Of a stretch of DNA of 64,000 nt, positions 43,397 to 51,233 are shown piece after piece. The stretch is taken from the NCBI GenBank assembly GCA_016717335.1, contig JADKFS010000011.1, positions 248,001 through 312,000 of the forward strand. The letters run 5' to 3'. The notes beneath the pieces were generated by a model, which was not told the DNA's origin, ran no database searches, and worked only from the letters and a program-made list of their open reading frames with translations. The DNA comes from Candidatus Ribeiella danica. Its GTDB lineage: Bacteria > Chloroflexota > Chloroflexia > Chloroflexales > Roseiflexaceae. The first letter of the stretch is position 1. Each line of letters starts with the position of its first letter. The position numbers and the translations under genes were made by a program.

Positions 43397-45579
43397 TCGG
43401 CCGGGAGAGACTGCAGCAAGATCTCGGCCACGTCCTTGCGCGCGAGCGTATCGCCCACGCCGCTGTTCTTGGCGGCGTCGTCGAACATCACCATACAGAA
43501 CGGGCAGGCCAGCGCCAGCGTCTCGGGCTCGGCCTTCTGGATCTGCTCGAGCCGGATCGCGTTGACGCCCTTCTTGCCCCAGCCCTCCAGCCAGGCGTTG
43601 CCGCCGCCGCCGCCGCAGCACATCGCGCGCTCGCGGTTCCACTCGGGCGCCTCGACCAGCTGCACGCCGGGGATGCTCTCGAGCATCGCGCGCGGCGCGT
43701 CGTAGATGTCGTTGTAGCGGCCGATGTAGCACGGGTCGTGGTAGGTCACTCGCTCGTTCACCGGCACGGTCGGCTTCAGCTTGCCCTCGGCCACCAGCCC
43801 GGCCAGCAGGTCGGTGTGGTGGACGACCTCGTAGTCCTGGCCGGACTTGCCGCCGAACTGCGGGTACTCGTTCTTGATCGTGTTGAAGCAGTGCGCGCAG
43901 GTGGTCACGATCTTCTTGAACTTGTACTGGTGCATCGTCTCGACGTTGGTGGAGGCCTGCTGCGAGTAGAGCATCTCCTCGCCCATGCGGCGGGCCGGGT
44001 CGCCCGTGCAGGTCTCCTCCTCGCCGAGGATGGCGAAGTCGACGCCGGCGCGCTGGAACAGCTCCACCATCGCGCGGGCCACCCGGCGCGAGCGCTCGTC
44101 GTAGCTCGGCGCGCAGCCGACCCAGTAGAGCACCTCGACCTCTTCCTTCTCGGCCATCGTCGGCACGTCCAGGCCATCGGCCCAGGCGGTGCGCTCGCGC
44201 GCGGGCAGGCGCCACGGGTTGCCCTGGCGCTCGATGCCCTCGAGCACGCGCTTCACGCCGCCGGGCACCTCGCTCTGGATCATCGTTAGGTTGCGGCGCA
44301 GGTCGACGATCTGGTCGACGTGCTCGATCATGGCCGGGCACTCTTCCATGCAGGCCCGGCAGGTCGTGCAGCTCCACAGCTCGTTCTCGGTGAACAGGCC
44401 GTGCTCGTAGAGCGGCAGGGTCTCGATCTCGCCGCGGATCACCGTGTACTGCTGGCCGTTGGACGCGCCGCTGCCGGGCGTCTCGGCCGCGGTCTCGGAC
44501 TTCTCGGGGTGGACGCGGGCGACCGTGCCGTCGCGCAGCATGATCGGCGCGCCGCGCATCAGGTCGGCCATCTTGCTGACCAGGAACTTCGGCGACAGCT
44601 CCGAGCCGGAGGCGTTGGCCGGACACTTGGACTGGCAGCGCCCGCAGCGCATGCAGGCGTCGAAGTCGAGCCGCTGCTTCCAGGTGAAGTCGGACAGCGT
44701 CATTACGCCGAGCCTGGGCTCGTCCTTCTCGATCTCGGCCTCCAGGTTCGGGATGGGCATCAGCGCGCCCTTGGGCTGGAGGTCGCGGAAGAAGGTGTTG
44801 ATCGGCGTGTAGAAGATATGCCTGTACTTAGTGAGCGGGATCGACGCGACGAACGCGAACGTGATCAGCATGTGGGTATACCAGAAGAAGCCGTGCAGGC
44901 CGGAGGCCACGGCGCTGCCGCCGCCCAGGCCGATCGCGCGGAACAGCGTGGCGACGCCGTAGCCGAGGTACGAGTTCATCGCCCATGCCTGGGTATACAC
45001 CGGGACATCGCCGATCGTCTGGTTGGCGAGCCGCAGGCCCTCGATCAGGTAGCCGGTCGTCGTGATGTAGAGCAGCGTGCCAAGCACCCACAGGTCGGTC
45101 GAGCGGTTGTCGAGCCGGTCGGGCTTGCTGCGATAGCGCCGCCAGGTCGCCCAGATCAGGCCGGCCAGCAGCACCAGGCCCATCGTGTCGAGCACCGGCT
45201 CATAGATCTGGTAGAACCAGCCGACCAGGATCTGGCCGGCCTGTGGCCCCATCAGCGGGATGCTGAAATCTTCCTCGACCGCGATGATGTCGGTGCCGAT
45301 GAACAGCGCCAGGAAGCCGAAGAAGATCAGCGCGTGCATCGAGCCGGGCCGGCGGTCCTTCAGCACCTTCTTCTGTCCGAACACCTGCGACAGCGCCTCG
45401 ATCGCGCGCGCGGGAAGCTCGGAGATACGCGCGTCGGGACGGCCGCTGCGCCAGCGGTTGATATCGCGCAGAACGCCCCACGTCATCGCGGCCAGGGCGA
45501 TGATGGCGCTCAGGTAGAGCGCGAGCGGAGCAAACCCCTCGCCGACGTTCCAATAGATCTGGCGGATGGCTTCCGTCAT
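43378..45579 (-). CDS. EMO-type membrane iron-sulfur oxidoreductase (ETF:menaquinone oxidoreductase family)
   Basis: The 733-residue protein has an N-terminal membrane part (about 1-270) with five or six helices resembling the NarI-like cytochrome b domain. Two [4Fe-4S] motifs follow, CMRCGRCQSKCP and CTTCRACMEECP. Two HdrD/GlpC-like CCG domains come last, with GCAPSYD, CAHCFNTIKNEYP, DPCYIGRY and CCGGGGGNAW. This combination matches the EMO family thought to pass electrons from electron-transfer flavoprotein (hence acyl-CoA dehydrogenases) to menaquinone. ETF genes are not in the window. ATG 45579 has GGGAG upstream; an extension to 45648 is unlikely. The final residues DKVTR and the stop are encoded by the octamer array. 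Confidence 0.85.
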   Translation of the reverse strand: MTEAIRQIYWNVGEGFAPLALYLSAIIALAAMTWGVLRDINRWRSGRPDARISELPARAIEALSQVFGQKKVLKDRRPGSMHALIFFGFLALFIGTDIIAVEEDFSIPLMGPQAGQILVGWFYQIYEPVLDTMGLVLLAGLIWATWRRYRSKPDRLDNRSTDLWVLGTLLYITTTGYLIEGLRLANQTIGDVPVYTQAWAMNSYLGYGVATLFRAIGLGGGSAVASGLHGFFWYTHMLITFAFVASIPLTKYRHIFYTPINTFFRDLQPKGALMPIPNLEAEIEKDEPRLGVMTLSDFTWKQRLDFDACMRCGRCQSKCPANASGSELSPKFLVSKMADLMRGAPIMLRDGTVARVHPEKSETAAETPGSGASNGQQYTVIRGEIETLPLYEHGLFTENELWSCTTCRACMEECPAMIEHVDQIVDLRRNLTMIQSEVPGGVKRVLEGIERQGNPWRLPARERTAWADGLDVPTMAEKEEVEVLYWVGCAPSYDERSRRVARAMVELFQRAGVDFAILGEEETCTGDPARRMGEEMLYSQQASTNVETMHQYKFKKIVTTCAHCFNTIKNEYPQFGGKSGQDYEVVHHTDLLAGLVAEGKLKPTVPVNERVTYHDPCYIGRYNDIYDAPRAMLESIPGVQLVEAPEWNRERAMCCGGGGGNAWLEGWGKKGVNAIRLEQIQKAEPETLALACPFCMVMFDDAAKNSGVGDTLARKDVAEILLQSLPADDKVTR

Positions 45580-45769
45580 TGAAGTGCTCCCAGGGCCGCG
45601 TAGGCCGCACTGTAATACGTGAGAATCCGTATGAGGCCCGGCAATCATACCATGGCGTAACGCGGCGTGTCAAACACTGGGAGAGAGGATCTGTTTACTA
45701 GAAATGGACATTTCTTAACCGCTGCTGGCGCGCCCGCGCCGGCTGCTAGACGGACATCGCTATGGCGCA

Positions 45770-46255
45770 TCATTCAAGATCCCACTCGACCGGGTCGCCC
45801 TCGCGCACGGTCGCCTCGATCAGCACTTTCGCGTACAGCCGGCTCCACCCGGGGTGCAGCTTCTGCGACATGCGCGTGAACTCGCCGCCCTGGAACGACT
45901 CCTTGATGTTGTCGCACGGCGCGGCGTAGCCGGTGATCTCGATCCGCAGCCGGTCGCCGATCCGCAGGCGGTCGCCAACCTGGATCGCGCCCCAGTCGAG
46001 CCCGGCGACCGTCAGGTTCTCGCCGGTGCTGCCGGGCACGATCGGGTGGCCCTCGGCCTGCAGCGCTTGGATGCGCTCGTGAGAGAAGAGCGAGACTGCG
46101 CGCTGCGGCCCGCCGTGGAAGCGCAGGTTGCGCTGCCGGTCGCCGTCGACGCCGCCGAAGCGCACCGCCGCGCTCGGCACACGCTGCTTGGGCACGCCGC
46201 CGCGCGGGTTGACGTTGATCTGGACGACGCGGCCCGGCTCGGGTGTGCTGCTCAT
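45770..46255 (-). CDS. MOSC-domain protein
   Basis: The 161-residue protein has the MOSC (molybdenum cofactor sulfurase C-terminal) pattern: VVQINVNPRGGVPKQRV, FGGVDGDRQRNLRFHGGPQRAVSLFS, GSTGENLTVAGLDW, VGDRLRIGDRLRIEITGYAAPCDNI with the conserved cysteine. Stand-alone MOSC proteins of the YiiM type reduce N-hydroxylated bases or carry sulfur to metal centres. ATG 46255 has AAAGGATC upstream; another ATG six codons earlier is possible. It is a solitary gene between the EMO-type gene and the amidase, with nothing notable in the 250 bases upstream except AT-rich sequence near 46340-46400. Confidence 0.9.
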   Translation of the reverse strand: MSSTPEPGRVVQINVNPRGGVPKQRVPSAAVRFGGVDGDRQRNLRFHGGPQRAVSLFSHERIQALQAEGHPIVPGSTGENLTVAGLDWGAIQVGDRLRIGDRLRIEITGYAAPCDNIKESFQGGEFTRMSQKLHPGWSRLYAKVLIEATVREGDPVEWDLE

Positions 46256-46505
46256 AAATGATCCTTTTGTCATGCTTCCGAGGGGCGGCGTACACGCCCC
46301 CTCCTGGTGCCGGGTCTTTGCTCCCTCCCATTCCTAAAAGAGGCGCGAATCTTAAGGATTTTCCAAGCTTGGCATGCCATACTGTGGGCACCACTTAATT
46401 CATCCTCTTGTGGTCCCCGGCCGGCGAGTGTCCACACCGCTCGCCGGCCATTCCCCTCATCGGCAGAAGCGTGCGGTTGCCCTCAGCCGCGCGCCCTCTT
46501 GCCCG

Positions 46506-48476
46506 CTAATCGGCCGACGCCAGCTGCTCCCAGCCTGGCAGCGCTTCGCCCGCGCCCAGCTCGCTGCCCTGGACGATCTGCTCGCCCGATAGGCCGTAGC
46601 GGCCGCGCAGGTCGCGCAGCAGCCAGCCGATCGCGCCGGCCTGCTCGCCGTCCATAGCGCTGCCGCTCTGCTCGACGCCGATCGCCACCGAGCGCTGGTC
46701 GATGTCGCCGCGCCCGCGCCAGGCCGCGCCGCCGAACGTGCGCGCCGCCCGCGACTCGTCCGCCAGCCGGGCGATCGCGCCGCTTGTGTCGACATAGTAG
46801 TGAAAGAGCCGGCCATCGGGCCGCGCCGCCGCGGCGAGATCCTGGCCGGCCGGCCCCGGCGACGGGTAGACCACGACCAGGTCGATCGCCGCGCCGCCGC
46901 GGTCGGCGCTCGCGCCGACGCTCTCGGTCAGGTCGGTGATCGCCGGCGCCGCGGGCGCGGCCCCCAGCACGCCGCCGGTGAAGACCCGCCGCGGCACGAC
47001 CTGGTCGACCTCCTCTTCGCCGCCAAGCACCATCGGCCCTTCGGCGTCGACGTCGGCCTGCCGCAGCAGGTCGCTGAGCTGCGCCGGCTGCTCGTCGTCC
47101 GCCTCGCCGAGCACCGCCGGCAGCTCGCCGATCACGATCTTGGTCCAGTCGCCGTCGGCCGGGATCTGGCAGTAGAGCACGTCGAGCGCGTAGGGCATCG
47201 CGACCAGCCGCCGGCCCTCGATCGTCAGGATCTCGGCCTTGCCCATCGGCGCGCCCATGCCGTGGTTGAGCGCGTACTTGCAGAACAGCGCGTTCGGGTC
47301 GAAGGCGCGGCCGGTGCGGGCGTTGTACAGGTCGTTCAGCACCAGCGTGCGCAGGTCGCGCTCCTCCTGCGAGTGCGGGTCACCGTGGTACATGTCGCGC
47401 GTCAGGTCGCTGAGCCGGGTGACCTTGCCGGCCCAGATCAGCGTGTCGAGCGCGTAGTGCTGGCAGGAGATCCGGCCGCCCGGCAGCAGGTGGTCCGGCC
47501 CGATCGGCACGCCGATCTCGGTCATGCGCGCCAGGTAGAGCTGGTGGAAGGCCTGGTCGGGCCGGAAGCCCTTGACCGGGTCGACCGACTGGAACAGGGT
47601 CTGGAGCAGCGCGTCGCGCAGCGGGCCGGGGCCGCTCGCGCTCAGCCGCTCGGGCTGGTCGGGCGCGTCGGGCGAGGCGTAGTACAGGTCGCGGCCGTAG
47701 GCCTCAAGGATGAACGGCAGCCCGGCAAGCATCACGGCGCGCTGCTGATCGTCTTCGCCCTGGCCGTCGCCGCTGGGCGGCGGCGTGATGACGTTGATCG
47801 GCATGCCGGTGCTCTGCGAGACCGCGTCCTTGAGCAGCGGCCAGCCAAACGGGTGCGCCCCGCCGGCCGCGCGGTAGGCCAGGTCGACCAGCAGCTTGCG
47901 CAGCTGCTGCGAGGGCTGGATCGGCTGGGGCGTCGGCGCCGGGACCGGCGGCTCGGCCTGCGGCGGCGTCGGCGGCGGGCCGGCGCCGTAGACCTGGGCG
48001 ACGAACTGCTCCCACGGGAAGCCGGCCGGGTCGGTCTTGCGCCGGGGCGCGATGTCGAGGTGCCGCACCAGCTGCCGGCGCGGGATGCTGTACTTCGACA
48101 CCAGGTAGCGCACCAGATCGAGCGCGGCGGCGTACTGCGCCGGCGGGTAGGGGTCGCGGCCGGTGTTGAGGTTCTCCAGCTCGATGCCGATCGAGATCGG
48201 GTTGCAGCTCGGCGAGATGAACGCGCCGTCAACGGTCCAGGTGCTCAGGCCAGCCTGCCAGGCGACGTCTTTATCGTCGACGATCTGCGAGATGCTGCCG
48301 GCCTTATCGATGTAGTAGTGGATCGAGACTGGTCGTGTATCGCTGCCGCCGCGGCGCAGGTAGTTGAAATCGCCCGGCCCGCGCGCGGCCGTCGCGTGCA
48401 GGACGACCATACGCACGCGGCGCGGGTCGCCGGGCTGGAAGTGATTGCCGATCAGGCCAACTCTGTTAATCTGCAT
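46506..48476 (-). CDS. N-acetylmuramoyl-L-alanine amidase with second, degenerate amidase-like domain
   Basis: The 656-residue protein has an N-terminal Amidase_2/PGRP-like domain (about 1-165) with the zinc residues His27 (VVLHATA), His139 (VRHLDI) and Asp149 (KTDP), and SIHYYIDKAGSISQIVDDKDVAW. A Pro-rich linker (170-195) and a long middle region of unknown fold (200-540) follow. The C-terminal segment (about 545-656) mirrors the amidase domain (LFHYYVDTSGAIARLADES, SVAIGVEQSG, LLRDLRGRYGLS) but has lost the zinc residues (VVVYPSP, VQGSEL). No signal peptide is visible. It likely binds or cleaves peptidoglycan. ATG 48476 has GGAGG upstream. Confidence 0.84.
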   Translation of the reverse strand: MQINRVGLIGNHFQPGDPRRVRMVVLHATAARGPGDFNYLRRGGSDTRPVSIHYYIDKAGSISQIVDDKDVAWQAGLSTWTVDGAFISPSCNPISIGIELENLNTGRDPYPPAQYAAALDLVRYLVSKYSIPRRQLVRHLDIAPRRKTDPAGFPWEQFVAQVYGAGPPPTPPQAEPPVPAPTPQPIQPSQQLRKLLVDLAYRAAGGAHPFGWPLLKDAVSQSTGMPINVITPPPSGDGQGEDDQQRAVMLAGLPFILEAYGRDLYYASPDAPDQPERLSASGPGPLRDALLQTLFQSVDPVKGFRPDQAFHQLYLARMTEIGVPIGPDHLLPGGRISCQHYALDTLIWAGKVTRLSDLTRDMYHGDPHSQEERDLRTLVLNDLYNARTGRAFDPNALFCKYALNHGMGAPMGKAEILTIEGRRLVAMPYALDVLYCQIPADGDWTKIVIGELPAVLGEADDEQPAQLSDLLRQADVDAEGPMVLGGEEEVDQVVPRRVFTGGVLGAAPAAPAITDLTESVGASADRGGAAIDLVVVYPSPGPAGQDLAAAARPDGRLFHYYVDTSGAIARLADESRAARTFGGAAWRGRGDIDQRSVAIGVEQSGSAMDGEQAGAIGWLLRDLRGRYGLSGEQIVQGSELGAGEALPGWEQLASAD

Positions 48477-49087
48477 GGCTATCCTCCGAATCGAACGAGC
48501 ACAGCTCGGTGGGCATACCTGTCTGATTTTGGACGGAAGGCGAATCGCGTGGTCTTCCGCTGCCGGTAGCCTGCTACTCAGTATAGCATGGTGACTCCAG
48601 CCATGCTGTGAGGGGCGGCTGCCCCGGCACCGCCGGTGGTGCATGCCCAGCTGAATCCAGGCGCGGTGGGATGTAACACACCTCGCAGGAAAGGTGTTAG
48701 GCATGCGCCACAATCATAGCGGCTGAGATCGCGTTCTTTGCCGGAGGGGGGACTGGGGGAACCGGCGCGGGTTCCCCAGCTCCCCGCTGGGTGCCGGGGG
48801 GCCGGGGGCGCAGCGCCCCGGAAAACAAGCAGGGGCCAAATTACCCCAAAAATATGAGGACGACAAGGGCTGAGTAGGGCGCGCCGGCTAGACTATGGGC
48901 CAGGAGCCGAGAGCCAAGCACGACGATGGACGATAGCCCAAGTCCCAAGTCCCAAGCCCCAAGCCCCAAGCCCAGGGGCACTTGTCACCTTGCGGCCCCG
49001 TCGCCCGTCATCTAGAGAGGCGCGTATGCGCAGCCAGGAATGAAACGCAGGCACGAGCGTGCAGTCATAAGGTAAGGAGGATCTTCC
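48477..49087. other. 611-base gap with 71-bp repeat, G/C-rich palindromes and heptamer array
   Basis: No gene is evident. 48639-48710 holds copy 1 of a 71-bp repeat whose partner is at 50979-51049. 48741-48830 is a G/C-rich block whose GGGCGCAGCGCCC palindrome recurs at 51102-51120. 48935-48975 is a CCAAGTC/CCAAGCC heptamer array of five to six units. The last bases, GTAAGGAGGATCTTCC, are the ribosome site of the next gene. Confidence 0.7.
48639..48710. repeat. 71-bp dispersed repeat, copy 1
   Basis: Aligned without gaps to 50979-51049 over 71 positions. The first 30 bases are nearly identical (CAGCTGAATCCA core). The interior differs but each copy forms a hairpin (TAACAC with GTGTTA here). 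Ends GCATGCC and GGCATGC are inverted repeats. Confidence 0.7.
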
Positions 49088-50464
49088 ATGACGACCGAGC
49101 TGATCGCCCCGGGCGTAGCAACGCCGATCTCCGCGCCGCCGAACTTCCCGGTGGCGTGGCTGCGCCCGACCGACGCGCAGGCGTTCTGGACGACCGACCC
49201 GCTGCACTACCCCAAGCCGATCCATCAGCTGGAGTACGCCGTCGTGGGGCGGGCGGTCCGCGGCGGATTCAACTCCGCGGCCGAGGCGCTCGGCCTGCCG
49301 ATCCGCAGCGAGACGCGCCGGATCAACACCTACTTCTACCAGTCGTTCGCGCCGCCGGTGCTGCCGCCCGAGCAGCTGGCTGCCATGGCCAGTCGATCGC
49401 AGGGGCTGACCGAGGCGGCGCTCGCGCAGCTTGGCAAGCGCTGGCGCGCCGAGCAGCTGCCCGAGATCGAGCGGCAGCTGGCCTTCTGGCGCACGTTCGA
49501 CCTGCGCGGCGCCGCGCTGCCCGCGCTGCTGGCGCATCTGGACGAGACGCTCGGGCGCGTCGAGCGGGTGTGGGCGATCTACTTCGAGGTCGCGCTCCCG
49601 ATGCTGCTGGCGATCGGCATGTTCGCGGATCTCTACGCCGACCTGTTCGGCGCCGAGCGCGCGCAGGAGGCGGACCGGCTGCTGCAGGGCTTCGACAACA
49701 AGTCGCTCGAGGCCGACCGCGAGCTGTGGCGGCTGAGCCGGGCCGCGCGCGCGACGCCGCACGTGCGCGAGGCGCTGACATGGTGCGCGACGCACGAGGT
49801 CGCGCCGATGCTCGTGCTGAGCGAGCCGGGCCGCGCATTCCTGGCCGAGCTGCGCGCCTACCTGGAGGTGTACGGCCGGCGCGGCGACGCGCGGGCGATC
49901 ATCGGCGCGCCGAGCTGGATCGAGGACCCGGCCCCGGTGATCAAGCGCCTGCAGGAGTATGTGATCCAGCCCGACCGCGACCTCGCGGCGGAGCTGGCCG
50001 CTCTGGCGGCCGAGCGCGAGCGGCTGCTGGCCGAGGCGCGCGAGCGGCTGAGCGGCCGCCCGCAGCCGGCCGCGAGCCAGTTCGAGCTGCTCCTGAGAGC
50101 GGCCCAGGAGGCGGCTGCGCTGCAGCAAGATCTGGACTTCTGGATCGACCAGCGCTGCATGTACGAGGTCCGGCTGGCGACCCAGGAGCTCGGGCGGCGC
50201 CTGGCGGATTCCGGCGCGATCGACGATGCGGGCGATGTGGCCTACCTGACGCTGGAGGAGCTGCGCGCCACCGCCGCGGCGCTGCCGCGCGCCACGCGCC
50301 ACGCGCTCGTGATCGTGCGCAAGTCCGAGATGGAGCACTTCAGCGAGATCGCGCCGCCGCCCGCGCTCGGCACGCTGCCTGCCGGCGCGCCGGAAGACAC
50401 TATTGGCGCTGCGCGCCTTTTGGGGGTAGCGCGGCCACAGCGGCGCTCCGCTACGGCCAGCTGA
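49088..50464 (+). CDS. PEP-utilising-enzyme-like protein, C-terminally truncated
   Basis: The 458-residue protein contains FWTTDPLHYPKPIHQLEYAV, RRINTYFYQSFAPP and a long helical middle (about 150-350), ending with RHALVIVRKSEMEHFSEIAP and PPALGTLPAGAPED. It resembles the central region of rifampin-phosphotransferase/PEP-synthase-like proteins, which normally continue into a swivelling phosphohistidine domain. Here the coding sequence loses that character near 50405 and stops at 50464, exactly where a GC-rich tandem repeat begins. It was probably truncated, and catalysis by the His domain would be lost. The N-terminal ATP-binding domain is also absent. ATG 49088 follows AAGGAGG. The family call is tentative. 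Confidence 0.55.
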   Translation: MTTELIAPGVATPISAPPNFPVAWLRPTDAQAFWTTDPLHYPKPIHQLEYAVVGRAVRGGFNSAAEALGLPIRSETRRINTYFYQSFAPPVLPPEQLAAMASRSQGLTEAALAQLGKRWRAEQLPEIERQLAFWRTFDLRGAALPALLAHLDETLGRVERVWAIYFEVALPMLLAIGMFADLYADLFGAERAQEADRLLQGFDNKSLEADRELWRLSRAARATPHVREALTWCATHEVAPMLVLSEPGRAFLAELRAYLEVYGRRGDARAIIGAPSWIEDPAPVIKRLQEYVIQPDRDLAAELAALAAERERLLAEARERLSGRPQPAASQFELLLRAAQEAAALQQDLDFWIDQRCMYEVRLATQELGRRLADSGAIDDAGDVAYLTLEELRATAAALPRATRHALVIVRKSEMEHFSEIAPPPALGTLPAGAPEDTIGAARLLGVARPQRRSATAS

Positions 50465-50469
50465 TCGAG

Positions 50470-50960
50470 TGTGTGGGGCTGCGCGCCCCCCGTGCCCCCG
50501 TGGGTGGCACATCCACACCGCATTCGGGGGGCTACGCGCCCCCGTACCCCTGCGGGTGTTGGTTACCCCAAGCTCTGCGGGGGGCTGCGCACCCCCCGCG
50601 CCCCCGCGGGCGGGGGTGGGCCGCCAACCCCCCGGCCGGGGCTCTCGCCCCTGCACCCCAAAATGATGCCTCTCGTGCTTGCGGGGCTGCCCCGTACCCC
50701 TGGGGGTTGGTTCCCCAGCTCTGCGGGGGGGGTGCCCGGGCGGGGGTGGGCCAACCCGGGCGTGCGCCCCTGGACCCCAAAATGATGCCTCTCATTGTGC
50801 TTGCGGGGGCTGCGCGCCCCCGTACCCCTGCGGGTGTTGGTTACCCCAAGCTCTGCGGGGGGCTGCGCACCCCCCGCGCCCCCGCGGGCGGGGGTGGGCC
50901 GCCACCCCCGCCGCCCCCCGGCCGGGGCTCTCGCCCCTGGACCCCAAAATGATGCCGCCT
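50470..50960. repeat. GC-rich tandem repeat, three units
   Basis: Three units of about 130-150 bp carry the shared markers CCCGTACCCC (50541, 50691, 50819) and ACCCCAAAATGATGCC (50655, 50774, 50941). Units 1 and 3 are closest to each other (CTGCGGGTGTTGGTTACCCC). Long alternating G and C runs give several stable hairpins. The frames across it are open on both strands but look like composition artefacts. Confidence 0.85.
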
Positions 50961-50978
50961 CAGTTGGCACGCTTGACA

Positions 50979-51049
50979 TGCATGCTCAGCTGAATCCACG
51001 CGCGGCGGGCAGCAACCCGCCCTTTCGGAATGTTGCTGGGCATGGGCCA
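50979..51049. repeat. 71-bp dispersed repeat, copy 2
   Basis: Partner of 48639-48710. The internal hairpin here is CAGCAAC with GTTGCTG, different in sequence from copy 1. It lies 185 bp upstream of the AfsR-like gene. Confidence 0.7.
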
Positions 51050-51149
51050 TAGACCGTGAATGTGAGGCGGGATCATTGGCACGAGCAGCAGGCGGGGGGC
51101 CGGGGGCGCAGCGCCCGGCAAGCATCCTGCCGGCGGCCCTTGCCCGCTG

Positions 51150-51158
51150 TGTTATAAT
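51150..51158 (+). promoter_or_regulatory. Extended -10 promoter element before the AfsR-like gene
   Basis: TGTTATAAT is a perfect extended -10 (TGn plus TATAAT) about 75 bases upstream of the start codon. No good -35 hexamer is seen at 17 bases, as is common for extended -10 promoters. Confidence 0.55.
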
Positions 51159-51233
51159 TGTAAAGCTCTCTTCTCTTCTATCCAACCCCAGCCATCTCAC
51201 GGCACCGCAGGCCGCGAGAGGGAGGCCGAGTCT

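Noticed and set aside
45667..45879. Small plus-strand gene near 45.7 kb
   Set aside because: The translation is low-complexity, it overlaps the end of the MOSC gene antisense, and it lacks a ribosome site.
48639..48710. Integron attC site
   Set aside because: GTTAGGC fits the GTTRRRY core, but the facing core does not match RYYYAAC, the element is built differently, and no integrase or cassette array is present.
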